In this document: one piece after another, positions 56,821 to 64,000 of the stretch | How the letters are laid out: each line of letters starts with the position of its first letter | Numbering within the stretch: position 1 is the stretch's first letter | Assembly: GCA_016721435.1 (NCBI GenBank) | Contig: JADKIC010000003.1 | Span: forward strand, 1 to 64,000 | Direction of reading: 5' to 3' | Length of the DNA: 64,000 nucleotides | Origin: Bacteroidota bacterium | GTDB taxonomy: Bacteria; Bacteroidota; Bacteroidia; AKYH767-A; OLB10 | The notes under the pieces: model-generated | Seen by the model: the letters and a program-made list of their open reading frames with translations, nothing else | The model's database searches: none | What the model was told of the DNA's origin: nothing | Program-made: the position numbers and the translations under genes

Positions 56821-58319
56821 ATGAACGCAATTAAACGTTTTTACAACGAGCATCCCCTGAGAACAATATTGGCGTTGGGGCTATTCTTTCGATTGATAGC
56901 TGTAGTTTTTCCAAAGGATTCGGAATGCATGACGATCATTTTCTGGTGATTGAAGCGGCGCAGAGTTGGGCCGACGGGTATGATTACAACAATTGGCTTC
57001 CATGGAACAATAGCGGCAAACCAAGCGGACATAGTTGGTTTTATGTGGGCTTACATTTTTTCCTTTTAAAGGCACTCAATTTTATCGGACTTGATGATCC
57101 GCAAGGGAAAATGGTCGTCGTTCGATTTTTACATGCCATTTATTCAATGGGTGTTATCGTATTTGGCTATCGGATAGCCCGGCGTTTAGGAAGCGAGAAA
57201 GATGCGATAAGGGTAGCCTGGTTATTGGCCTTGATGTGGTTTATTCCCTCTTCCAGTGTCAGAAATTTGGTGGAATGGGTATGTGTGGTCCCTCTCTTAC
57301 TTTCTTCACTCTATCTCATCAAAGCCGAACAGGAAGGCAACCGGCAGCGCCATTTTATTTTATCAGGTGTGTTTGCCGGAATAGCCATGAGTATAAGGTT
57401 CCAGTCCTTGTTTTTTCTGGCGGGAACCGGATTGTATTTATTGTATAGAGGAAAAATTAAAGGCGGACTTTTGCTTGCTACAGGATTTGTGATGGCCTTC
57501 TTCATTACTCAGGGTGCGGATTTGATTTTTTATCATCGCCCCTTTGTAGAGGTAACAGAATACATTCAGTATAATTTGTTAAACGCCACCACTTACTTCG
57601 ACCGGCCATGGTACCAATACTTGCTAACGGTTGGGGGTATGCTCATTCCACCGGTAAGTATTTTTCTTATCATCGGTTATTGTAAAGCCTGGAAAAAAGC
57701 ATTGGTGATCATACTTCCTTCATTGGTATTCTTTCTTTTTCATTCCTGGTTTCCGAATAAGCAAGAACGTTTTATCCTGCCGTTTATTCCTTTCTTTATC
57801 ATCGCGGGAACAATTGGTTGGGGAATGATTCGCGAAGGAAAACTTATGAGTAAAGCAGAACTCTTTTCATGGCGCTTTTTCTGGGTCTTAAACACTGCCG
57901 GATTGTTGGTGTTGAGTACGACCTATTCAAAACGCTCCATGACAGAAGCGATGTACTATTTGTATCAACAACCCGACTTCAATAATTTTATTATGGAAGT
58001 CAGTCATAGGGATTCACCGCAATGGCCGCCACAGTTTTATTCAGGGAAATGGAACCAGGCATTTTGTATATATAAAGAGTATCCCACGGAAAGATTTATT
58101 ACCTATATACGTCAACATCCCTCGGAGTATCCCCATTATATATTATTTTTCCAGGAGGATCATGTATGGAACCGCATCGCAAAATTTAAGAAGGTAACCG
58201 GAGCTGAATTGACCTTTGTTCACAAGGCGACCCCCAGTTGGTTTGACGCTTTATTGCATTGGTTGAATCCCCGCAATAAAAACGAACCGGTATATATTTT
58301 TAAGATTGCAGAGAAATAA
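56821..58319 (+). CDS. GT-C membrane glycosyltransferase (mannosyltransferase-like, one frameshift)
   Basis: About 499 residues after repair. ATG 56821 begins MNAIKRFYNEHPLRTILALG. The break is in the TTTTT run near 56907; one more T gives VVFSKGFGMHDDHFLVIEAA, which has the Asp-Asp of the first periplasmic loop of GT-C enzymes. About nine to ten membrane segments follow (IPSSSVRNLVEWVCVVPLLL, MAFFITQGADLIFYHRPFVE, FLFHSWFPNKQERFILPFIP). The HxxxPNKQERFILPF block resembles GPI-type and Alg9-like mannosyltransferases. It probably uses a polyprenyl-phosphate sugar; substrate unknown. Confidence 0.8.
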
Positions 58320-58371
58320 TTGAACTGTACTCTTTCTCCTATACCGTTCTGCAAACTTTCGCCCTTTTCGT

Positions 58372-58394
58372 ACCTGCTTGCCGGCAGGCCGGTT
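58372..58394. repeat. Short GC-rich palindrome
   Basis: CCTGCTTGCCGGCAGG with a TGCCGGCA core, isolated in the AT-rich gap between the glycosyltransferase and the FMN reductase. Similar CTGCCGGCAG elements are dispersed in some Bacteroidota genomes; only one copy is in this window. Confidence 0.3.
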
Positions 58395-58445
58395 TCGCCC
58401 TGGAAAGGAATTAACTTTTCAAAGGACAAATTGTTACAAGTTCCA

Positions 58446-58967
58446 ATGATAACAATTATCGCAGGTACTAACCGTCCGGGAAGTTTATCTCTAAAATTTG
58501 CCACTATTTATAAAGAGCTTCTTGAAAAAGAACAACTGAAGTCAGGCTGCTTTCATTGGCAGATATTCCTGAACTCGTATTTTTAAGTGGTATATATGAG
58601 CATCACTTAAAGTCTAATGAATTGAAACAATTACAAGAGGAGTATTTTATTTCTGCTCAGAAGTTTGTTTTATTCTTCCGGAATACAATGGGAGTCTTCC
58701 CGGAATTTTGAAATTGCTGATTGATAGTTTGGATCCTAAAATTTCATTCAAGGGAAAGAAGGCATCGTTGGTGGAGTTGCAAACGGTAGAGCAGGTAATC
58801 TTCGTGGATTAGATCACCTCTCCTCCATATTAATGCATATGCAGGTGAATGTACTTCCTTACTTGTTGCCGGTGAGTAAAGTACAAGCAGAATTCGAAGA
58901 AAATAGTTTAAAGGAAGCAACGCTGAAAGTGGTCGAGGACCATATCCGGCGAACGCTGGAATTCTAA
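58446..58967 (+). CDS. NADPH-dependent FMN reductase-type flavodoxin-fold enzyme (three frameshifts)
   Basis: About 174 residues after three one-base additions, the family's usual length. ATG 58446: MITIIAGTNRPGSLSLKFAT with the FMN-phosphate loop GTNRPGS. Breaks near 58542 (then VRLLSLADIPELVFLSGIYE), 58682 (then PEYNGSLPGILKLLIDSLDP, the isoalloxazine-contact motif) and 58775 (then GVANGRAGNLRGLDHLSSIL). Ends VVEDHIRRTLEF. It probably reduces quinones, azo compounds or flavins using NAD(P)H. Stands alone. Confidence 0.75.
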
Positions 58968-59129
58968 ACTTTTTCTTAGGTGTTTAGAGCGAAAACTAAT
59001 CAATTCATTCTGCTGGATTAACATTCCTTCTTCGGTTACATCTATCACCTATATGACAGTTAGTAATAGCGTTTACCCCACATGCTTAATTGAACTGCAA
59101 TGAAACATGGTGTAAATAGATTTCAAGTT

Positions 59130-59633
59130 TTATTTAAAGGTATATCGGACCGATAATCCAACATCTCCGGCCCAAAAATTACTGACACCAATGATGTTAA
59201 ACGCCGGTTTCCAATCTAAAGCCAGATTTAATGGAATTTCATCAAAGACATATTCCAAACCAATCTGTCCATCAATTCCTACAACAGTTCTGGTATCGTT
59301 ATAGTCTTTATTGTCATCCCACCAGGGGTTACGGTCTCTGTCCCAAAAGCCGATATGACCACCTCCCCCAATAAAAAAGTTAAAACCGGGTTCATTGAAT
59401 ACCGGAAAGTTGACATTGTATAGTCCTGTGATATTCAGTCCTCTCCAGCGTGTATAAAGAATGCCTTCGACGCTCTGATTGTCTTTGATGAAATGGCGAA
59501 CTGTGATTCCGGCACCTCCATTCAATCTTAATCCAAGGGCTGTCTTGTAATTGTATTGCGCCTTAACGGTTCCGGCGGAGCACAAAATCATAAATATCAA
59601 TAAATTAATTCGAATTAAAGGTGAGATTTTCAT
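59130..59633 (-). CDS. Small outer-membrane beta-barrel-like protein
   Basis: 167 residues from ATG 59633, chosen because a signal peptide (MKISPLIRINLLIFMILCSA...VKAQ) follows and a -7 box sits 5 bases before it. The mature part alternates in barrel fashion: ALGLRLNGGAGITVRHFI, VEGILYTRWRGLNITGLYN, FNFFIGGGGHIGFWD, IGLEYVFDEIPLNLALDWK, and ends in AGDVGLSVRYTFK with a terminal aromatic-rich strand, typical of Omp assembly signals. No specific family or substrate. Confidence 0.75.
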   Translation of the reverse strand: MKISPLIRINLLIFMILCSAGTVKAQYNYKTALGLRLNGGAGITVRHFIKDNQSVEGILYTRWRGLNITGLYNVNFPVFNEPGFNFFIGGGGHIGFWDRDRNPWWDDNKDYNDTRTVVGIDGQIGLEYVFDEIPLNLALDWKPAFNIIGVSNFWAGDVGLSVRYTFK

Positions 59634-59638
59634 ACGGA

Positions 59639-59646
59639 CAAAGTTA
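59639..59646 (-). promoter_or_regulatory. -7 box TAACTTTG, 5 nt before ATG
   Basis: Exact TAnnTTTG on the minus strand; 5 bases (TCCGT) to the ATG at 59633. It predicts a leaderless transcript. Confidence 0.55.
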
Positions 59647-59927
59647 GGAGTATATTTTCTTGTTTTCCTTGTAATCATTAGCGGTTTTCGACAATTATAC
59701 AGCATCCCGGGTTCAGTTTATAGACTTAAAGGGTAACGAAAAAGAGGTCGTACTTAATGTATTGTGCATAAAAAATGCTGTCATTTTACTTTATTGAGTA
59801 TAGTTGTTATATAAAAAATTGATAATCAGTGTCATGTGGTAAAACATCAATTCTCTTCATATTTTTCCTTTTAAAAATTATTTGTTTCCTTTGTCCTTCA
59901 TTGAAAAAATTTAACGTACGTGTACTT

Positions 59928-61922
59928 ATGATCAAGAGAACCTTAAGCCTGTTATTAATATTGTCCTTCGCTATTATGAGCAGTTTTGCTCAGGATAAGC
60001 CAGTTAAAGCCAAAAAGAGCAGAACTCAAAAGGCAGATAAGTTTTTTAAGATTGGAGAATATTACACAGCTTCAACCTTTTACAAGAAAGCTTACACTAA
60101 ATTTAAAAAGAACGAAGACAAAAGCCGCGCAGCATTTTTTGCCGGAGAATGTGCCCGTTTTATGGGAAATAATCTCGAACAGGAAGATTGGTATGGAAAA
60201 GCAGTGAAGGCGAAGTACAAAGATCCCATCGGAATGTTGCGTTATGCAGATGCTTTAAAAGCGAACGGAAAATATGCGGAGGCTATCGTTCAATACAATG
60301 CATATAAGGAGGAGATGCCTTCAGATGCGAAGGCGGCGAATGCGGTAAAATCAACAGAAACCGCTCAAGCCTGGAAGGATAAACCTACCCGTCATAGAAT
60401 TGACAATATGTCGGTCTTGAATACGAAGTATTATGATTTTGCTGTTTGCGAAAATCCCGCTGTGAAGAATAGCCTTGTTTTCTCTTCTTCAAGAGAGGAA
60501 GCTTCCGGTAGCAAGAATGATAACTGGTACGGTGAAAAATATTTTGACCTCTTCCAGGCTTCCATGGATAACAATGAAAAATGGAGTACACCTACAAACT
60601 TCCCCGGTCCGGCAAATAGTGAGAATAGTGATGGAGCAGCAGCTTTTGATGCAACCGGTAAGGTGATGTATTTTACCACTTGTCCGAGTGATAAGGAGAA
60701 GGATACCCAGTGTAAAATCATGATGACTACTATGGCGGATGGCAAGTGGGGTGATGCAGTGATGCTTCCTTTCAACAGTGAAACTTATACTTGCGGACAT
60801 CCTTGCCTTTCTCCTGATGGAAAATTATTATTCTTCGCTTCAGATATGCCGGGCGGTTCAGGTGGGAAAGATATCTGGGTTTCTGCATGGGATGGTAGTT
60901 TTTGGGGAACACCAACCAATGTGGGTACAGGTGTGAACTCAGAGGGTGATGAGATGTTCCCAACAATGGGAAAGAATGGTCGTCTGTATTTTGCTTCCAA
61001 TGGCAAGCCGGGTATGGGTGGTTTAGATATGATGTACAGCACCAATGAAGGTGGTGTATGGGCAGAAGCTACCAACCTGAAGTCGCCGATGAATTCTTCA
61101 GCAGATGATTTTGGTCTGATCTGGAATACAGAAACAACAGGATACTTTACTTCAAACAGAGATGGCGGAAAAGGCATGGATGATATTTATTCCTTCATGG
61201 TTCCACCTTTGAAACTGGCTGTGGGTGGTCGTGTTTATGATACCGATACTAAAGAAAACCTTGCCGGAGCTACTGTCGAACTTTTCGGTTCAGATGGTAC
61301 TTCCCTGAGTGTGCAAACAGGTGCTGATGGTATGTATCGCTACGACCTGAAGCCGAATGTGAAATATAAAATTTCTGCTTCATTCACGGGCTATCTTACC
61401 AAGTTCCATGAACTCTCTACCGTTGGACTGGAAGAAGACGAAGATTTCGTAAAGGATTTCGATTTCCCATTAAAGTCTACTGCGAAACCAATTACTGTTC
61501 CTGAAATTTTCTACGATCTGGATAAATCTTCATTACGTGCTGAATCTAAGAAAGCACTCGATGGTTTGATTCAGGTGTTGAACGATAACCCGACAATCAC
61601 CATCAAGCTGACATCACATACCGATTACCGTGCTGACGATGCTTATAACTTAAAACTATCTGATCGTCGTGCGAAGAGTGTACTCGATTATCTGGTGGCC
61701 AACAAGGTTCCTGCTGATCGTCTGACATGGGAAGGAAAGGGTGAAACCACACCTAAAGAAGTGGAGAACGATGAAGAATACCTGCCCTTTAAACGTGGTG
61801 ATGTGTTGACGAAGGAATTCATCGACAAACTCGAAACAAGAGAATTACGTGAGAAAGCGCATCAGTACAACCGCCGCACAGAGTTCGAAGTGACCGGCAC
61901 TACTTATGTACCTAAGAATTAA
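59928..61922 (+). CDS. OmpA-family protein with TPR, PD40 and CNA-B-like domains (PorE-like)
   Basis: 664 residues, intact. Signal peptide MIKRTLSLLLILSFAIMSSFAQ without a lipobox Cys. TPR-like helices (about 35-140: FFKIGEYYTASTFYKKAYTK), then WD/PD40 repeats (about 160-430: DGAAAFDATGKVMYFTTCPS, CLSPDGKLLFFASDMPGGSG, FPTMGKNGRLYFASNGKPGM), a CarboxypepD_reg/CNA-B-like fold (about 445-520: GRVYDTDTKENLAGATVELF), and an OmpA C-terminal peptidoglycan-binding domain (IFYDLDKSSLRAESKKALDG, SHTDYRADDAYNLKLSDRRA). This four-part order is that of PorE, a T9SS component that ties the machine to peptidoglycan. PorE is described as a lipoprotein, so this protein may be a paralogue. Confidence 0.8.
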   Translation: MIKRTLSLLLILSFAIMSSFAQDKPVKAKKSRTQKADKFFKIGEYYTASTFYKKAYTKFKKNEDKSRAAFFAGECARFMGNNLEQEDWYGKAVKAKYKDPIGMLRYADALKANGKYAEAIVQYNAYKEEMPSDAKAANAVKSTETAQAWKDKPTRHRIDNMSVLNTKYYDFAVCENPAVKNSLVFSSSREEASGSKNDNWYGEKYFDLFQASMDNNEKWSTPTNFPGPANSENSDGAAAFDATGKVMYFTTCPSDKEKDTQCKIMMTTMADGKWGDAVMLPFNSETYTCGHPCLSPDGKLLFFASDMPGGSGGKDIWVSAWDGSFWGTPTNVGTGVNSEGDEMFPTMGKNGRLYFASNGKPGMGGLDMMYSTNEGGVWAEATNLKSPMNSSADDFGLIWNTETTGYFTSNRDGGKGMDDIYSFMVPPLKLAVGGRVYDTDTKENLAGATVELFGSDGTSLSVQTGADGMYRYDLKPNVKYKISASFTGYLTKFHELSTVGLEEDEDFVKDFDFPLKSTAKPITVPEIFYDLDKSSLRAESKKALDGLIQVLNDNPTITIKLTSHTDYRADDAYNLKLSDRRAKSVLDYLVANKVPADRLTWEGKGETTPKEVENDEEYLPFKRGDVLTKEFIDKLETRELREKAHQYNRRTEFEVTGTTYVPKN

Positions 61923-61941
61923 AAATACTTGATTTAGCAAT

Positions 61942-61969
61942 GAAGGGCGGCTCAAAAAGGCCGCCCTTC
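61942..61969 (+). terminator. Terminator of the OmpA/PorE-like gene
   Basis: GAAGGGCGGC (61942-61951), loop of 8, GCCGCCCTTC (61960-61969). Perfect 10-bp stem with a short T-rich tail (TTGT), 19 bases after the stop and 3 bases before the purM -7 box. Confidence 0.75.
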
Positions 61970-61972
61970 TTG

Positions 61973-61980
61973 TATCTTTG
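61973..61980 (+). promoter_or_regulatory. -7 box TATCTTTG, 4 nt before purM ATG
   Basis: Exact TAnnTTTG between the upstream terminator and ATG 61985. The terminator stem occupies the place of any -33 element. Predicts a leaderless purM mRNA. Confidence 0.5.
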
Positions 61981-61984
61981 CCCT

Positions 61985-63154
61985 ATGAATACCTCCGATC
62001 GTTATACTCAAAGAGGAGTTTCCGCCACTAAGGATGATGTGCATGCTGCTATCCGGAATCTGGATAAAGGCATTTTCCCTAAAGCCTTCTGCAAAATTGT
62101 CCCCGACTTTCTCGGAGATGATCCGCTTTGGTGCAATATCATGCATGCGGATGGAGCAGGAACGAAGAGTAGTCTGGCTTATGCCTACTGGATGGAAACC
62201 GGTAATATCAATGTCTGGAAGGGCATTGCTCAGGACGCACTGGTGATGAACCTCGATGATTTACTATGTGTAGGAGCTACCGATCGGATTTTACTGTCTT
62301 CTACCATTGGTCGGAATAAGAGATTGATTCCGGGAGAAGTGATTGCGGCCATCATCAACGGAACCGAAGAACTGGTAGAGCAGTTGAGAATACACGGAAT
62401 TAACATCTATACCACAGGCGGAGAAACAGCAGATGTGGGCGATATCGTGAGGACCATCATCGTTGACAGTACAGTAACCTGTCGTTTAAAGCGCAGTGAG
62501 GTCATTGATAATGCAACGATCAAAGCCGGTGATGTGATTGTGGGATTAAGTTCCTCCGGACAGGCGAGCTATGAATCTTCCTATAACGGAGGCATGGGCA
62601 GCAACGGACTTACCTCTGCACGACATGATGTTTTTGAAAATTATCTCGCCCTGAAATATCCTGATACCTTTGATCATGGCATCGACGCTTCACTCATCTA
62701 TAACGGTGACCTACAGCTAACGGAGCGTATAGCCGAATTAGATATTGATGCAGGTCAGCTGGTATTGTCACCGACACGTACCTATGCTCCTGTTATGAAA
62801 AAGATATTTGACCAGTTTCGGAGTCAGATTCATGGCATGGTGCATTGCAGCGGTGGAGGACAAACTAAAATTCTTCATTTCATCGATCAGTTGCATATTA
62901 TCAAGGATCAACTTTTTCCGGTTCCTCCGCTCTTCCGTATCATTCAGGAGCAATCAAAAACCGACTGGAAAGAAATGTACCAGGTTTTTAACATGGGACA
63001 TCGGATGGAAATCTATGTAGAGCAAGAAATCGCCGGGGAGATCATCGCCATTTCAAAGAGTTTTAATATAGATGCACAAGTGATCGGCAGGGTAGAAGCC
63101 TCGGCGAAAAAACAATTAACCATTAAAAGCGATCAGGGAAAATTTACCTGGTAA
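61985..63154 (+). CDS. purM: Phosphoribosylformylglycinamidine cyclo-ligase (AIR synthetase)
   Basis: Closes the imidazole ring in purine synthesis (FGAM plus ATP to AIR). 389 residues from ATG 61985, intact; an upstream in-frame extension would cross the terminator. Motifs: DRYTQRGVSATKDDVHAAIR, HADGAGTKSSLAYAYW (the ATP/substrate loop), NLDDLLCVGATDRILLSSTI, TGGETADVGDIVRTIIVDST and VGLSSSGQASYES. The HGMVHCSGGGQTKILHFID block is the Bacteroidota form. It is followed by prfA after 6 bases, so the two share a transcript. Confidence 0.95.
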   Translation: MNTSDRYTQRGVSATKDDVHAAIRNLDKGIFPKAFCKIVPDFLGDDPLWCNIMHADGAGTKSSLAYAYWMETGNINVWKGIAQDALVMNLDDLLCVGATDRILLSSTIGRNKRLIPGEVIAAIINGTEELVEQLRIHGINIYTTGGETADVGDIVRTIIVDSTVTCRLKRSEVIDNATIKAGDVIVGLSSSGQASYESSYNGGMGSNGLTSARHDVFENYLALKYPDTFDHGIDASLIYNGDLQLTERIAELDIDAGQLVLSPTRTYAPVMKKIFDQFRSQIHGMVHCSGGGQTKILHFIDQLHIIKDQLFPVPPLFRIIQEQSKTDWKEMYQVFNMGHRMEIYVEQEIAGEIIAISKSFNIDAQVIGRVEASAKKQLTIKSDQGKFTW

Positions 63155-63160
63155 TAGAAA

Positions 63161-64000
63161 ATGTCCACAGATACATTACTGGATAGACTGGCAGGGATAG
63201 AAGCCCGATTCAACGACATCGGCGTGCAGTTAGGCGATCCTGCAACGATTGCAGATCAGAAAAAGTTCCGACAACTGAATAAATCCTATCGTGATTTGGA
63301 AGAGGTGGTGAATGCCACACGCGAATACCGGAATATTTTCGTCCGCATCAACGAAGCAAAAGAAGTGCTCAGCAACGATAAGGACGAAGATTTTCGCAAC
63401 ATGGCGAAGGAAGAGTTGGAGATGCTGGAGCCTCAACTGGAAAAACTCGAAACGCATATTCAGCAATTACTCATTCCCGCCGATCCCGAAGACAGCAGGA
63501 ATGCCATTCTTGAAATTCGGGCCGGTACAGGAGGAGATGAAGCGAGTATTTTTGCGGGAGATCTCTTCAGAATGTATCAGCGCTATTGTGAGAACAAAGG
63601 ATGGAAAACAGAATTGGTCGACTACAACGATGGCAATACCGGCGGCTATAAAGAGATCGTGATGGAAGTGACCGGAGAGAAAGCCTACGGGGTATTGAAA
63701 TACGAAAGCGGTGTGCATCGCGTACAACGTGTCCCTGCTACAGAGACACAAGGTCGTATTCACACCTCTGCAGCAACGGTAGTCGTGTTACCGGAAGCCG
63801 ATGAATTTGATGGAGTAGATATCAACCCTGCTGATCTGGAATATCAAACAGCGCGTTCGAGTGGAGCCGGTGGACAGAATGTAAATAAAGTAGAAACCAA
63901 GGTCCAGCTGACACATAAACCAAGTGGAATCGTCATTACCTGTCAGGTCGCAAGATCGCAGCATGCCAACCGCGATATGGCACTGCAGTTACTGCGTTCT
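63161..64000 (+). CDS. prfA: Peptide chain release factor 1 (3' end outside window)
   Basis: First 280 codons, open to the window edge. Start ATG 63161 (MSTDTLLDRLAGIEARFNDI), 6 bases after purM. N-terminal coiled coil (about 1-100), PCRF domain NAILEIRAGTGGDEASIFAG, the UAA/UAG-reading tripeptide Pro-Ala-Thr in RVQRVPATETQGRIHT, and the peptidyl-hydrolase motif GAGGQNVNKVETKVQLTHKP. The GGQNVN wording, where E. coli has GGQHIN, is usual in Bacteroidota. No indel is seen. The C-terminal ~80 residues are missing only because of the window edge. Confidence 0.96.
   Translation, partial: MSTDTLLDRLAGIEARFNDIGVQLGDPATIADQKKFRQLNKSYRDLEEVVNATREYRNIFVRINEAKEVLSNDKDEDFRNMAKEELEMLEPQLEKLETHIQQLLIPADPEDSRNAILEIRAGTGGDEASIFAGDLFRMYQRYCENKGWKTELVDYNDGNTGGYKEIVMEVTGEKAYGVLKYESGVHRVQRVPATETQGRIHTSAATVVVLPEADEFDGVDINPADLEYQTARSSGAGGQNVNKVETKVQLTHKPSGIVITCQVARSQHANRDMALQLLRS

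Overview
The window comes from a Bacteroidota chromosome. Signs of this are type IX secretion (T9SS) C-terminal sorting domains on several secreted proteins, -7 boxes of the form TAnnTTTG, near absence of Shine-Dalgarno sequences, a GWxTD-domain lipoprotein, a FadL-type porin, the short AMP nucleosidase, futalosine-pathway MqnA, and RF1 with a GGQNVN motif. I see no rRNA, tRNA, insertion sequence, prophage or CRISPR array. The base composition (about 42-45% GC by eye) and the mostly single-copy housekeeping genes suggest a free-living, aerobic or facultative member, perhaps Chitinophagales/Sphingobacteriales-like; the family assignment is an inference.

Layout. 1-5.9 kb: a cassette of overlapping genes for T9SS cargo, a right-handed beta-helix giant (5' end outside the window) and two tandem copies of a propeller-like protein, with a C-terminal remnant of a second giant between them. 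6-11 kb: an outer-membrane barrel protein, a sugar-nucleotide-type SDR, a K+ channel with an unusual filter, PspC, DUF2851 and an SRPBCC protein. 11.3-15.6 kb: pyrG, yidC and a DUF6438 lipoprotein. 15.8-21.9 kb: a T9SS protein, hpd, a large surface protein and an AONS/KBL-like PLP enzyme. 22-24.7 kb: a response regulator divergent from a PAS histidine kinase. 24.7-31.4 kb: mqnA-holA-amn on the minus strand and, divergently, an HsdR_N nuclease-like protein, rmuC, a GWxTD lipoprotein and rlmB. 31.4-39.2 kb: a GT39-like glycosyltransferase, FadL-like porin, low-complexity lipoprotein, proS and a conserved hypothetical.

39.3-45.4 kb is a minus-strand energy-transduction cluster: exbB, two exbD, tonB, a small membrane protein, an orphan PstS-like lipoprotein and a long TPR protein. 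45.6-53.3 kb holds yajQ and, divergently, two tandem FG-GAP/T9SS surface proteins, a small lipoprotein, a lipoprotein fusing a cytochrome-c-like CX4CH segment to a beta-propeller, and a DCC thiol oxidoreductase. 53.3-64 kb holds mdh, gyrB, a second membrane glycosyltransferase, an FMN reductase, a barrel protein, a PorE-like OmpA protein, purM and the first 280 codons of prfA.

About thirty single-base frame breaks are scattered over the window, many in short homopolymers, and they hit essential genes (holA, proS) as well as surface genes. Each can be repaired by one base to give a family-length protein. They most likely reflect uncorrected sequencing indels, so I annotate broken genes as single loci and give the break position. 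The best candidates for uncharacterised biology are the ExbBD-TonB-PstS-TPR cluster, the FG-GAP/cytochrome/DCC cluster and the duplicated T9SS cassette. A cross-cutting signal is the set of TAnnTTTG boxes placed 3-6 bases before ATG, which predicts leaderless mRNAs.
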